Below, in pieces: positions 16,469 through 25,791 of a DNA stretch of 64,000 nucleotides; the stretch's first letter is position 1; every line of letters begins with the position of its first letter. Both the position numbers and the translations under genes were made by a program. A model generated the notes under the pieces. It had not been told where the DNA came from and ran no database searches. It saw nothing but the letters and a program-made list of their open reading frames with translations. The stretch spans positions 3,286,001-3,350,000 of the forward strand of contig OZ244977.1 in assembly GCA_965222995.1 (NCBI GenBank). Reading direction: 5' to 3'. This DNA is from SB11 sp965222995 (GTDB taxonomy: Bacteria; Bacteroidota; Bacteroidia; UBA8524).

Positions 16469-17587
16469 TTAAAACCCAATACTTTTAAAAATCTCTTCTC
16501 GTATAGATGGATTTGCACCTAGAGCTAATGCCAACGAGATAAATAAGCCTATCATAGCATACAAAAAGTCTTTACCTATAATTCTTAATGCCTTTAGTTT
16601 ATGTAATGCCCCAACCTTTTTACGAGCTAAACCAATGGCTATTTCCCGCCCGCCAATAATGCCCAGAAACACCCATGTGGTACTAAGAGGTACAGTACTA
16701 ATAAATAATTTATAAATAAGCAGCAGTACGTAAGTAAAGTCTATAAGGGTTGCTGCACGCATATCTCCTACACGTGTTTTTTCGCTTACTACACCTTGAA
16801 TTTTATCTCCACGCAGGTAAAACAGCAATGCCATTCCTAAGAATATAGTACCTGAGAAAATTATAAACTGATATAGTTCTAGTCTTCTTGGAAGATATAC
16901 GGCAATATTCGCCCCATCCTGCATTATCCATACAGACCACAACGTCCCGCTAACAATCCATTTCACAACCGTCCATGCAGGATGAACAGACCTGCTACTA
17001 AAATATTTACTAATAGCCCGATATGCTAATAGCCATACTAAAAAAGAAACTGCAAAAGCTAGTACATAACCCGTTAAGCTTTTGCCTATTACTTTAGTAA
17101 TTCCTGATGTATCCGCACTAAAAACACTTAGCAATAAAAAAGTAGTAGATACCGGCATACGCATGCGGGTAAGCATAATGAGCACTATGGGTGCTATTAA
17201 CTGAAAATACGAAAACTCTGTAGGGTGTGGGTACTTGGTGCTGCCATCAGACTTTAATAAACGTTGATAGGTTACATCACCATCATAGTATATATAACTA
17301 AATGTAAGTGTTATTAGTAAAATACCTCCGGTATATAGCCATAGTAGCCACCACTTTCTATGCCCGTTACTCTCTATAAAAGTGCCCAAAGTTTGTATAC
17401 TGTCATTAGCAACAGCAGCATAGGCTGTATATATAAACCCAAACCACATTGAAAGCTGCCAGTTGCCTGATACCAGGGCTGCCGCTATAAAAGATATACT
17501 TATAAAAAGTAAAAACTTTTTTTCACTTAAAAGTCTTTCTAAAACATTTAAGTACACTTTGTTAAAGCGGCTTGAAGAATTACTCAT
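16469..17587 (-). CDS. PiT-like integral membrane transporter (divergent, possible phosphate/anion permease)
   Basis: 372 residues with about nine membrane segments. Two inverted halves carry PiT/SLC20-like signatures: AVANDSIQTLGTF near residue 60 resembles the GANDVANAIGT signature, MPVSTTFLLLSVF lies near residue 146, and VPLSTTWVFLGIIGGREIAIG near 310 resembles the PLSTTH..VG..VG motif. These are the ion-binding repeats of inorganic-phosphate permeases. The His usually found after STT is replaced by Phe or Trp, so transport of phosphate is uncertain. No PhoU-like gene is adjacent. It ends 34 bases before the MORN lipoprotein. Confidence 0.6.
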   Translation of the reverse strand: MSNSSSRFNKVYLNVLERLLSEKKFLLFISISFIAAALVSGNWQLSMWFGFIYTAYAAVANDSIQTLGTFIESNGHRKWWLLWLYTGGILLITLTFSYIYYDGDVTYQRLLKSDGSTKYPHPTEFSYFQLIAPIVLIMLTRMRMPVSTTFLLLSVFSADTSGITKVIGKSLTGYVLAFAVSFLVWLLAYRAISKYFSSRSVHPAWTVVKWIVSGTLWSVWIMQDGANIAVYLPRRLELYQFIIFSGTIFLGMALLFYLRGDKIQGVVSEKTRVGDMRAATLIDFTYVLLLIYKLFISTVPLSTTWVFLGIIGGREIAIGLARKKVGALHKLKALRIIGKDFLYAMIGLFISLALALGANPSIREEIFKSIGF

Positions 17588-17682
17588 TAATTATGGATAA
17601 GGAAAACTCGGGGCGAAAATACTTCGACAAGTTGCCCTTCATGTTAAGAGAGTGTTAATTGTAGAAAAGTAAAAGAGCAGAA

Positions 17683-18477
17683 TTAGTTAATACTCTTTAG
17701 ATAAGCTTGGTATTGTTTCACTGCTTTTAATACCGAATGGGCTACCTCTTTCTGCCCTTTTGAAGAAGCTAAATAGGTTCTTTCTTTAGCATTTGAAATA
17801 AAGCCTGTTTCAATTAAAATACTGGGCATGGCTGTTTTCCAAAGCACCAAAAAGCCGGCTTGTTTTACACCCCTGCTTTTTTTCATTCGTTTGCGTTTAG
17901 AAAGTTGTTTCTCAACATAAGCTGCAAGGTGCAGGCTTTGGTCTAAAAAGGCATTTTGGTAAAAACTGAATATAATATGTGCTTCGGGAGAGTTAGGGTC
18001 AAACCCTTCATATTCTTCTTTCTTATCGTAATCGTCCTCGTACAAAATAGCTGAGTTTTCACGCTTGGCAACACTTAAATTGCCATCACTCTTATGTAAA
18101 CCCATTACATACGTTTCTGAACCGTAAGGCTTAGAACTACCGCTATGGTTGCAGTGTATGGATATAAAAATATCGGCTTTGTTGCGGTTTGCGATTTTGG
18201 GGCGTTCGTGTAACTCAATAAACTTATCGGTACTGCGGGTATAAATTACCTTTACTCCTTTGATACTATCCTTTAACATCTTGCCTAACTTTTTGGCAAT
18301 AGCAAGGGTAATTTTTTTCTCTTGTACTTTATGCGATATAGAACCGGGGTCTTTGCCTCCGTGTCCTGCATCAACAACAATAACCAAGCTATTTTTACCT
18401 GCATATTGCTCCCCGGTAAACGAAGTTGAAACCCCGATTATTAAAAGCAGCAGAAGTAAGTGGGTAACCTTATTCAT
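17683..18477 (-). CDS. N-acetylmuramoyl-L-alanine amidase (Amidase_3)
   Basis: A 264-residue zinc amidase that cuts the bond between the peptide and the glycan in peptidoglycan. A signal peptide (1-20) is followed directly by the catalytic domain. VVDAGHGGKDPG carries the first zinc His (H39). A Glu in QEKKITLAIAKKL fits the second ligand, and SIHCNH gives the His in the conserved position. The catalytic Glu is in ILIETGFISN near residue 225. The family fold ends with QKEVAHSVLKAV. It is divergent from lptD, an arrangement common in Bacteroidota envelope loci. There is no separate cell-wall-binding domain. Confidence 0.93.
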   Translation of the reverse strand: MNKVTHLLLLLLIIGVSTSFTGEQYAGKNSLVIVVDAGHGGKDPGSISHKVQEKKITLAIAKKLGKMLKDSIKGVKVIYTRSTDKFIELHERPKIANRNKADIFISIHCNHSGSSKPYGSETYVMGLHKSDGNLSVAKRENSAILYEDDYDKKEEYEGFDPNSPEAHIIFSFYQNAFLDQSLHLAAYVEKQLSKRKRMKKSRGVKQAGFLVLWKTAMPSILIETGFISNAKERTYLASSKGQKEVAHSVLKAVKQYQAYLKSIN

Positions 18478-18495
18478 TTTTTATAGAATAGCTCT

Positions 18496-18503
18496 TACCT
18501 TTG
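18496..18503 (+). promoter_or_regulatory. -7 promoter box for lptD
   Basis: TACCTTTG matches TAnnTTTG exactly, 60 bases upstream of the TTG start of lptD, in the divergent gap between lptD and the amidase gene. Confidence 0.4.
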
Positions 18504-18563
18504 AAAACGTTTGTAAGAGCGGCATTATTGTTGCGTTTGCAAGTTACCAAACCCTAATGTGGC

Positions 18564-21194
18564 TTGAAAAAAACGGTAAAATTTTTTATCCTTTACGGAT
18601 TGTTAATTTCTACAATATTGTACAATACAACTGTACAAGCGCAAACACAATCCCCTGATAGTGTTGGGGTTGACAGTTTTTCATTAGCCCAAAAAAACAG
18701 AGACGATTCGCTTAAAAAAGCAGGTTATAAAAAATCGCTTTTTGATGCCAAAGTTCACTACAAAGCCAAGGATAGTATTTTAATAGATATAGTAGCCAAA
18801 AAGGTGTATTTGTATGGTGAGGCAGAGGTATTGTATGAGAAAATTAACCTGAAAGGTTCTACCATAAATATTGATTTTAATACCAAAGAAATTGCTGCCG
18901 ACTATACCAAAGATACAGCAGGTAAAAAAATCGGGCAGCCTAACTTTACCGATGGTAGCCAAACTATTGATGCAGGAAGAATAGCTTATAATTTTGAGAC
19001 CAAACGTGCCAAAATCAGCAATTTGGTAATGAAGGAGGGCGAAGGAATTATTTATGGCAGCAAGGTGAAAAAGGATGAAGAGAACAATATTTATGTGGGC
19101 AATGCCCGCTATACCACTTGTGATGCAGAGCACCCGCATTTTTATATACAATCATCAAAGCTAAAAATTGTACCGGGCAAACAAATTGTTACAGGCCCTG
19201 CTAATTTGTGGGTGGCTGATGTTCCCACACCTTTGTGGGTGCCTTTTGGGTTTTTTCCTGTAACCAAAGGGCGTAAATCAGGCATTATTATGCCTGGCTA
19301 TGGTTTCTCTCCCGGGCAAGGGTATTTTTTACGTAATGGAGGGTACTACTTTGGTATTAGCGATTATTTTGACCTTGCCGCAACGGGCGATGTTTTTACA
19401 CAAGGGACTTGGGCAGGAAGACTGGCGAGTACTTATGCAAAACGTTACAAATACAGTGGGAACATACAAGTATCGTACGCCAACAACCAGCAAGGTACCC
19501 GTGAGGATGTAGATTTTACCCGTACGCGTAACTACAACGTGGTATGGAACCACCAGCTTGACCCAAAGGCAAGCCCCAGTACCCGCTTTAGTGCCAATGT
19601 AAACTACCAAAGCCCCAGTTACACAGAGCTTAACAGTTACCAACCTACACAAATTATACAAAGCCAGGTAAACTCCAGCATTAACTATGGAAAAGATATT
19701 TTTGGCGGAAAAGCCAGTATTGCCCTTACGGCAAACGCTTCCCAAAACAACCAAACCAAATCGGTAAACCTAACCCTTCCACAACTTACAGTAAACGTGC
19801 CCCGTTTTTTCCCTTTCAAAAGAAAAAAGGTAATCGGCGAAAAACGGTGGTATGAAGATATTGGGGTAAACTATGGCTTCAATGCTCAAAACAATATAAA
19901 TACGTTTGATTCTTTATTATTTAGAGAGCAAACACTCCGTGATATGCAAAACGGTGGTGTGCACCGTGTAAATATGAGCACCCAGTTTAAAGTGCTAAAA
20001 TATTTCTCATTAAGCCCACAACTATCGGGTAATGAATACTGGTATTTACAAACCATAAATAAATCTTTCAACGCTGATAGTAATGAAGTGGTAACTGATA
20101 CCATACGTGGTTTTGCGCGTGCCGCCGATTTTAATTTTAACCTGAATTTAGGTACCATGCTATATGGTACCAAGTATTTTAGAAAAAGCAAAAAACTACA
20201 GGCAATTCGCCATGTAATGACAATTAATTCAGGCTTGGGTTTCCGTCCTGATTTTTCTGATGAAGGCTTTGGTATTTATAGAAAGGTACAAACTGATACT
20301 GCCAGTGATGTACTGCAATTATATTCTCCATTTGAACAAGGCATATTTGGAGGACCGGGGCAAGGAAGGCAAGGAACTTTGAGTCTTAACATAGGAAATA
20401 ACCTTGAAGCTAAATGGCGCAAGTATAACGACACTGGGTTTGAGGATGTTAAAATAAAGCTGATTGAAAGCATGAACGTGAGTTCATCGTACAACTTTTT
20501 CGGAGATAAGTTTAAGTTAGCCCCCATTAATGCCAATGCCCGTACTGTATTGTTTAAGCAACTTAATATACAGCTAAACGGATTGGAGTTTGACCCCTAC
20601 TCTTTTGCCGATACTGCCGGAGTAAACCAAAAAGAAGATAAGTTTTTAATAACCGAAACAGGAAGGCCTTTCCGCTTCACAAGAGGCTCTTTGGCGGTAA
20701 GTACTTCTATTAATTCTACCATGTTTGACGGGAAAAAAGACGAACGTGATAACGAAGCACCGCAACCGGGGGTAAACAGTTTGCAGCGTAAAGCACTTGC
20801 AGCTAATCCATTTCTTACAGCTTATGAGTTGGCTATACTAAGTAGCATGGGAGATTTTGTTGATTTTAATATTCCCTGGAGTTTAAGCTTGAACTATACC
20901 TATAACTATAACAAACCTTTTAATGAAAAGGTAATTTCTCAAAATATTACATTTAGCGGTGATATGAACCTGACTGATAACTGGAAAATTGCTTTTAGCT
21001 CGGGTTATGATTTTACCCAAAAGCAGGTAAATTTAACTTCGGTGGATTTTTACAGGCAGTTACATTGCTGGGAGTTTAGGTTTAGCTGGATACCCATTGG
21101 TCCCCGCCAGTATTTTTTGTTTAACTTAAATGTTAAATCGAGCGTTTTGCAAGATTTGAAAATAAACCGCCGCAGGGACTGGTTTGATAATTAG
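18564..21194 (+). CDS. lptD: LptD-like outer-membrane LPS assembly protein
   Basis: 876 residues from a TTG start; no ATG precedes the signal peptide KKTVKFFILYGLLISTILYN. An OstA/LptA-like beta-jellyroll occupies about residues 55-220 (GEAEVLYEKINLKG, TIDAGRIAYNFETKRAKI, ARYTTCDAEHPHFY). The rest is a large beta-barrel, beginning TPLWVPFGFFPVTKGRKSGIIMP, a segment conserved in LptD, and ending FNLNVKSSVLQDLKINRRRDW. LptD inserts lipopolysaccharide in the outer leaflet of the outer membrane. The Cys pairs that form disulfides in E. coli LptD are mostly absent. Operon position before a DUF493 gene is not informative. Confidence 0.88.
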   Translation: MKKTVKFFILYGLLISTILYNTTVQAQTQSPDSVGVDSFSLAQKNRDDSLKKAGYKKSLFDAKVHYKAKDSILIDIVAKKVYLYGEAEVLYEKINLKGSTINIDFNTKEIAADYTKDTAGKKIGQPNFTDGSQTIDAGRIAYNFETKRAKISNLVMKEGEGIIYGSKVKKDEENNIYVGNARYTTCDAEHPHFYIQSSKLKIVPGKQIVTGPANLWVADVPTPLWVPFGFFPVTKGRKSGIIMPGYGFSPGQGYFLRNGGYYFGISDYFDLAATGDVFTQGTWAGRLASTYAKRYKYSGNIQVSYANNQQGTREDVDFTRTRNYNVVWNHQLDPKASPSTRFSANVNYQSPSYTELNSYQPTQIIQSQVNSSINYGKDIFGGKASIALTANASQNNQTKSVNLTLPQLTVNVPRFFPFKRKKVIGEKRWYEDIGVNYGFNAQNNINTFDSLLFREQTLRDMQNGGVHRVNMSTQFKVLKYFSLSPQLSGNEYWYLQTINKSFNADSNEVVTDTIRGFARAADFNFNLNLGTMLYGTKYFRKSKKLQAIRHVMTINSGLGFRPDFSDEGFGIYRKVQTDTASDVLQLYSPFEQGIFGGPGQGRQGTLSLNIGNNLEAKWRKYNDTGFEDVKIKLIESMNVSSSYNFFGDKFKLAPINANARTVLFKQLNIQLNGLEFDPYSFADTAGVNQKEDKFLITETGRPFRFTRGSLAVSTSINSTMFDGKKDERDNEAPQPGVNSLQRKALAANPFLTAYELAILSSMGDFVDFNIPWSLSLNYTYNYNKPFNEKVISQNITFSGDMNLTDNWKIAFSSGYDFTQKQVNLTSVDFYRQLHCWEFRFSWIPIGPRQYFLFNLNVKSSVLQDLKINRRRDWFDN

Positions 21195-21221
21195 CCTCCT
21201 TTTCTTTACTTTTTAATAGCC

Positions 21222-21503
21222 ATGGCAAAAAAACACGACGCATATAAATCGTTATTAGACCGTTTGGAGTTATACTCTGATTGGCCTACCGTTTACAGAT
21301 TTAAATTCATTTTTAAAACCGAGGAGCCTCAAATTGGGGTTACTGTTGAAGGGTGGTTTGATAAGGGAGTAAAGAAACGTTATATGCAGTCAAGTGCCAA
21401 AAACTACCAGAGCTTAACTATTGATGTAGAAATGGAAAAGGCTGAGGATGTTATTGAAATATATAAAAAAGGGGCTGAAATTGAGGGTTTGGTGATGCTT
21501 TAA
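21222..21503 (+). CDS. DUF493 (YbeD-like) family protein
   Basis: A 93-residue protein of the DUF493/YbeD family, which has an ACT-like alpha-beta fold. The pattern WPTVYRFKFIFK, SSAKNYQSLTIDVEMEKAEDVIEIY is typical. The molecular role of the family is not established; the E. coli member lies near lipoate genes and has been linked to regulation. It follows lptD by 27 bases and overlaps the convergent OsmC gene by four bases. Confidence 0.85.
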   Translation: MAKKHDAYKSLLDRLELYSDWPTVYRFKFIFKTEEPQIGVTVEGWFDKGVKKRYMQSSAKNYQSLTIDVEMEKAEDVIEIYKKGAEIEGLVML

Positions 21504-21913
21504 ACCAATTGGCTGTTTATTTCTATTCTCCCGTTTAAAATTTTAGCTACAGGGCACTGTTTCGCGATACTCAGTAGCCTTTCTTTCTGCTTTTGGTCTA
21601 AGTTACCTGTAAGCTTAAGCTCTCTAAAAAATATGGTGTGTTTGCCTTCTTTAGTAGTTTCTTGCTCCATATTCAACGCCACATCAATGTGCTGCAAATC
21701 CCATTCTTTCCTATCGGCATACATACGTACAGTTATTGCCGTACAACTTCCCAAACTGGCTAATAGCAATTCATAAGGAGCAAATCCCGTATCAGTCCCC
21801 CCGTCTTTTTTGGGTTCGTCAGCTACAAGTTTGTGTGTTCTTGCGTGTATTTGTGTAGCATAGTTTTGCTTTCCCAGCGATATACTAACCCCTTGCTCTA
21901 ATAATTTCTCCAT
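21500..21913 (-). CDS. OsmC/Ohr-family peroxide-reducing protein
   Basis: 137 residues of the OsmC fold. The two redox cysteines of the family are present: one in LGSCTAITVRMYADRKEW (about residue 57) and one in AKQCPVAKIL (about 121). OsmC-type proteins reduce organic and inorganic hydroperoxides in the cytoplasm using these thiols. A MarR-type regulator starts 38 bases upstream on the same strand, a pairing commonly seen for Ohr/OsmC genes. The Ohr-specific arrangement cannot be told from OsmC by eye. Confidence 0.9.
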   Translation of the reverse strand: MEKLLEQGVSISLGKQNYATQIHARTHKLVADEPKKDGGTDTGFAPYELLLASLGSCTAITVRMYADRKEWDLQHIDVALNMEQETTKEGKHTIFFRELKLTGNLDQKQKERLLSIAKQCPVAKILNGRIEINSQLV

Positions 21914-21950
21914 AGTATATGCAAAATACTATTTTGAAGCTAAACAAATG

Positions 21951-22424
21951 CTAGTACTCAATAGGTTGGCTTTTTAGCAGTTTGTGCAAGCCTTTTGTTA
22001 AAGCTTTCTCTTGTTTTGCTGAGGGCACAAAGAACTCTTTTTCAAACTCTTCCACTAAAGCTTTAGCCTTTTCGTACAAATCTTTACCTTTTGATGTAAC
22101 AGTTATCTTTTTCGCACGGTTATCAGTTTTCAAATCAGCTCTTTTTAGAAGTTTTTTGCCTTCTAAAGTTCTTAATACTTTAGATACCATCATTTTATCG
22201 CTACCCGTATCTTGTGCCAGTCGTATTTGTGTAATCTCTAAGTCTTTATCTGTACTTAATTTACAAACAGACTGTAAAAGCAAATACTGAGCGTGTGTTA
22301 AATCTAAAGGGAAAAGCTTTTTCCTTAATTCGCGTTGCCAAAGATTGCTTACCTGCCAAAGTGTAAAACCCAATGTTATTTCATTGGATTCTGTTTTTTT
22401 TTCGCCACTTGATTTTTTTTTCAT
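21951..22424 (-). CDS. MarR-family transcriptional regulator
   Basis: A 157-residue winged-helix repressor. The DNA-binding region is visible: LTHAQYLLLQSV, ITQIRLAQDTGSDKMMVSKVLRTLEGKKLLKR (recognition helix with MMVSKVLRTLE) and the wing ADLKTDNRAKKITVTSKGK. It lies directly upstream of the osmC-like gene, so it probably controls it. Its single Cys near residue 52 is not at the N-terminal position of the reactive Cys in OhrR, so peroxide sensing by the OhrR mechanism is doubtful. The N-terminus is Lys/Ser-rich. Confidence 0.88.
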   Translation of the reverse strand: MKKKSSGEKKTESNEITLGFTLWQVSNLWQRELRKKLFPLDLTHAQYLLLQSVCKLSTDKDLEITQIRLAQDTGSDKMMVSKVLRTLEGKKLLKRADLKTDNRAKKITVTSKGKDLYEKAKALVEEFEKEFFVPSAKQEKALTKGLHKLLKSQPIEY

Positions 22425-22507
22425 TTCTTAATTTTACTATCTAAATCGCTTCTTTGTTGAAAAAAATAGAATAATTCCGTTTCAAATTCGATGAAATTCC
22501 CCCAAAA

Positions 22508-23341
22508 ATGAAATCATTTCAATTACTCACCATACTGACGATTATTTTGGGCTTAGGGTTGATAGTTTCTTGTGAAGAAACAACAAATACCGAACAATCA
22601 CGCTGGTATCCGCCTGAAAAAAAAGTAAACGAAGAAAAAAATAAAGCCACCCCACAAACCATTTGGGGGCATTGGGTATGCTCCAATTTTATTGATTTGG
22701 TAAAAGTGCGCCGCACAGTTAGAGGTATACGTAGTCGTCCTATGTTTTTAGAAATTGTTTTTAAACCCGAGTTTGGAGACTCTGCTTTATTAATTACCGG
22801 CTATACCAATTTTTTAGCTCCTTACACCAGACAAGGCGAAGACTCTATAATCCTAAAAAATATAAGTGCCGGAAAAAATCTGATATTGTTTGCAAAAGAC
22901 GGACTGCAAAGACTTGAACTGCCTGATTCTTCACAAGGAAAAGATGCTGAAAACAAGGTATATGCCTGGTCTTTTACCAAAACATCAAACATTAAAAAAG
23001 GCAAAACAAAAGATGTATCTAAGCATATAAATGCAGGTGTAATAAGCGGCACGTATAGCAATGCAACCAATAACACGGTTACTTTTAGTAATAACGGTGA
23101 TATTAGCGGATGGAATGGGTTTAGCAACTATGAAATATGCTCAGGCGGAGATTGTTTTATGCTAACCCGCTCGCCTTTAGATATTATTACTTTAACCCAA
23201 GCAGGTAAAAAACAACATTATGCTTTTTGGATAAAAAGTAACGACTCTCTTTATTTTTATAACCTAACTAAGAAAAGTAATGCAAAGCAGTATAACTATC
23301 AGCCTGAAGATATGGCTTATGCTTTTAAGAAGGTAAAATAA
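22508..23341 (+). CDS. Lipoprotein of unknown function
   Basis: 277 residues. The signal peptide ends at LGLIVSCEET, a good lipobox with Cys22, so the protein is probably lipid-anchored. A Lys/Glu-rich linker (30-48) leads to a globular part containing IWGHWVCSNFIDLVK and LEIVFKPEFGDSALLITGY. Later comes a second similar module with GVISGTYSNATNNTVTFSNNG. The alternation of short strands suggests a lipocalin-like or beta-sandwich fold, but I recognise no family. It stands alone between the MarR gene and the convergent aroQ. Confidence 0.6.
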   Translation: MKSFQLLTILTIILGLGLIVSCEETTNTEQSRWYPPEKKVNEEKNKATPQTIWGHWVCSNFIDLVKVRRTVRGIRSRPMFLEIVFKPEFGDSALLITGYTNFLAPYTRQGEDSIILKNISAGKNLILFAKDGLQRLELPDSSQGKDAENKVYAWSFTKTSNIKKGKTKDVSKHINAGVISGTYSNATNNTVTFSNNGDISGWNGFSNYEICSGGDCFMLTRSPLDIITLTQAGKKQHYAFWIKSNDSLYFYNLTKKSNAKQYNYQPEDMAYAFKKVK

Positions 23342-23348
23342 AAGGTTT

Positions 23349-23795
23349 CTATTTTTTTAAATAGTGTAAAAGGTAGTGGACTGCCAATCTGTACCCGTCC
23401 AGCCCCATACCTGTAATTATCCCGGCACATTTTGAAGCGGTAAGCATAGTTTGCCTGTATTCTTCTCGTGCATAAACATTACTTATATGTACCTCAACCA
23501 CAGGAGTGTCTATAGCAGCAATGGCATCGGCTATAGCTACTGATGTATGGGCATATCCGCCCGGGTTCATTACAATGCCCCTTACTTCTCTGTTATATTC
23601 ATGCAATTGGTCTATTATCTCCCCCTCAACATTACTTTGAAAGTACTCTAGCTCTGTATGGGTATGCTTTTCCTTCAATTGAGCTAAATATTCATCAAAG
23701 CTTTTCCTTCCGTATATCTGTGTTTCCCGTTCGCCCAAAAGATTAAGGTTAGGGCCATTTATAATGGCTATTCTGGGATAATTTTCTTTTGACAT
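23349..23795 (-). CDS. aroQ: 3-dehydroquinate dehydratase, type II
   Basis: 148 residues from the ATG at 23795. Enzyme of the shikimate pathway that removes water from 3-dehydroquinate. Motifs are INGPNLNLLGERETQIYG, with the Arg and Tyr of the lid and active site, YFQSNVEGEIID, MNPGGYAHTSVA with the active-site Asn and the catalytic His of the family nearby, and VHISNVYAREEYR. A TTG at 23819 would add eight codons but is the end of a TAAATTTG promoter box, so it was rejected. It is divergent from purF. Confidence 0.95.
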   Translation of the reverse strand: MSKENYPRIAIINGPNLNLLGERETQIYGRKSFDEYLAQLKEKHTHTELEYFQSNVEGEIIDQLHEYNREVRGIVMNPGGYAHTSVAIADAIAAIDTPVVEVHISNVYAREEYRQTMLTASKCAGIITGMGLDGYRLAVHYLLHYLKK

Positions 23796-23816
23796 GTTTG
23801 GCACAATAGGTGTAAA

Positions 23817-23824
23817 CAAATTTA
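23817..23824 (-). promoter_or_regulatory. -7 promoter box for aroQ
   Basis: TAAATTTG on the minus strand matches TAnnTTTG and ends 21 bases before the aroQ ATG at 23795. Confidence 0.45.
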
Positions 23825-23872
23825 GTGCAAAAAAGCAGGCGTACTAAAACATTATTTTCAAAATAGGTATAG

Positions 23873-23880
23873 TACCTTTG
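23873..23880 (+). promoter_or_regulatory. -7 promoter box for purF
   Basis: TACCTTTG matches TAnnTTTG exactly and ends 17 bases before the purF ATG at 23898. It pairs with the aroQ box to make a compact divergent promoter region. Confidence 0.5.
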
Positions 23881-23897
23881 TATTAACAAATCTTAAC

Positions 23898-25781
23898 ATG
23901 GTAGATGATATAAAGCATGAATGCGGGGTTGCATTCATTAGGCTTTTGAAGCCCTTAGAGTATTACAAAGAAAAGTATGGCACCACTGCATACGGGCTAG
24001 ACAAGCTTTCTATGCTAATGGTGAAGCAAAAAAACAGAGGGCAAAACGGTGCGGGAGTAGCTACTGTGAAGTTGGATATACCTGAAGGCCATCAGTACAT
24101 TCACCGCTTCAGAACCGCTTCAAAAAATTATCTGCAAGAAACCGTTGGGCATATTCGTGAGCCATACAGGGCACTTAATGATGACCAAAAAAACGACGTT
24201 GATTATTTAAAAACATCTGTCCCTTTTATTGCTGAACTGATGTTGGGGCATTTGCGCTATGGTACATACTCGCGCAATACCGATGATTTGTGCCACCCTT
24301 TTTATAGGCGAAACAACTGGATGAGCCGCAATTTGGTTTTGGCAGGGAACTTTAACATAACCAATGTTAATGAGCTGTTTGACCAATTGGTTGGCTTGGG
24401 GCAACATCCTAATGAAAAAGCCGATACTATTTTGATGTTGGAAAAAATCGGGCATTTTTTAGATGAGGAGGTACACGAGATATACAGTCGCTATAAGGGG
24501 AATATGACCCACCAAGAAATTTCAGACCGTATTAGGGATGAAATAAATATACCCAACATATTAAAACGCTCTTTTAAGTCCATTGACGGCGGATATACTA
24601 TGGTGGGGATGATTGGGCACGGTGATACTTTTATTTTGAGAGACCCTAGTGGTATTCGTCCTGCCTTCTGGTATCAGGATGATGAAGTTTGTGTGGCCGC
24701 CAGTGAACGCTCTGCTATACAAACCGTGTTTAATGCTCCTATTGATGAGGTGAAGGAAATTACACCGGGTTGCGCTCTAATTATTAAAAAGAAAGGTACA
24801 GTTACCGAGGAGCGTATTTTAAAAGAAGAAGAACAGCTATCGTGTACTTTTGAGCGTATATATTTCTCTAAAGGAAACGATAGGGACATTTATAAAGAGC
24901 GTAAAAGCTTGGGCTACCAAGTAGCCGATAAAGTGCTGCAAAAGGTAAACTATGACTTTAATAGTACTGTTTTCAGCTATATACCTAATACTGCTGCCAC
25001 CAGTTTTTATGGAATGATGAATGGGGTGAGGGATTACCTGAATTGGTTTAAAAAACAGCAAATAATTGCTAACCCTGAAATGAGTGAGAAGGAGTTGGAG
25101 CAATTACTGGCTATGGAACCTCGCCGCGAAAAGCTGGTACACAAAGATGAAAAACTAAGAACTTTTATTACCGAAGACAGTAACCGCGAAGACCTTATAG
25201 GGCAGGTATATGATATTACTTACGGTTTAGTGAACCCAACAGATAATTTGGTTGTAGTTGATGACTCTATTGTTAGGGGAAACACACTAAAAATGAGTAT
25301 TTTAAGAATACTAGACCGTTTGAACCCTAAGAAGATAATTATAGTATCATCAGCTCCGCAAATACGCTACCCTGATTGTTACGGCATAGATATGTCTAAA
25401 CTAAACGATTTTGTGGCGTTTAGGGCTATGATAGAGCTATTGGAAGAGAACAACCTTGAGCATAAGCTTGATGAGGTGTATGAAAAGGCTGAGGCTGAAT
25501 TGAGAAAGCCTATTGATGAAATGGAAAATGTGGTGAAAGAGCTATATGCTTTGTTTTCTACCGACCAAATTACAGAGCGAATAGTAAAAATTGTAACCCC
25601 TGACAGTATTAATGCTGAGGTGGATGTTATATACCAATCTATTACCAACCTGCATACGGCTTGCCCTAACCATAAGGGTGATTGGTATTTTACCGGGAAC
25701 TACCCTACACCGGGCGGAACCCGAGTAGCCAATAAGGCTTTTGTAAACTTTTATAAGGGTAGTACTGAAAGGGCTTACTAG
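23898..25781 (+). CDS. purF: Amidophosphoribosyltransferase (PurF family, long form)
   Basis: 627 residues. Transfers the amide of glutamine to PRPP, the first step of purine synthesis. The catalytic Cys is residue 9 in KHECGVAF, behind an eight-residue propeptide. The N-terminal Ntn glutaminase domain includes LMLGHLRYGTYS and LAGNFNITN. The phosphoribosyltransferase domain has the PRPP loop VVVDDSIVRGNT near residue 455 and SSAPQIRYPDCYGIDM. It is longer than E. coli PurF (about 505), with extra sequence between the two domains and a C-terminal tail. This long form is, as far as I know, the usual Bacteroidota type, so the length itself is not odd. Confidence 0.9.
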   Translation: MVDDIKHECGVAFIRLLKPLEYYKEKYGTTAYGLDKLSMLMVKQKNRGQNGAGVATVKLDIPEGHQYIHRFRTASKNYLQETVGHIREPYRALNDDQKNDVDYLKTSVPFIAELMLGHLRYGTYSRNTDDLCHPFYRRNNWMSRNLVLAGNFNITNVNELFDQLVGLGQHPNEKADTILMLEKIGHFLDEEVHEIYSRYKGNMTHQEISDRIRDEINIPNILKRSFKSIDGGYTMVGMIGHGDTFILRDPSGIRPAFWYQDDEVCVAASERSAIQTVFNAPIDEVKEITPGCALIIKKKGTVTEERILKEEEQLSCTFERIYFSKGNDRDIYKERKSLGYQVADKVLQKVNYDFNSTVFSYIPNTAATSFYGMMNGVRDYLNWFKKQQIIANPEMSEKELEQLLAMEPRREKLVHKDEKLRTFITEDSNREDLIGQVYDITYGLVNPTDNLVVVDDSIVRGNTLKMSILRILDRLNPKKIIIVSSAPQIRYPDCYGIDMSKLNDFVAFRAMIELLEENNLEHKLDEVYEKAEAELRKPIDEMENVVKELYALFSTDQITERIVKIVTPDSINAEVDVIYQSITNLHTACPNHKGDWYFTGNYPTPGGTRVANKAFVNFYKGSTERAY

Positions 25782-25791
25782 AGAAGTTCTA

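Noticed and set aside
16435..16518. Extension of the MORN lipoprotein gene to 16518
   Set aside because: The extra residues precede the signal peptide and overlap the PiT-like gene. The ATG at 16434 gives a proper lipoprotein signal.
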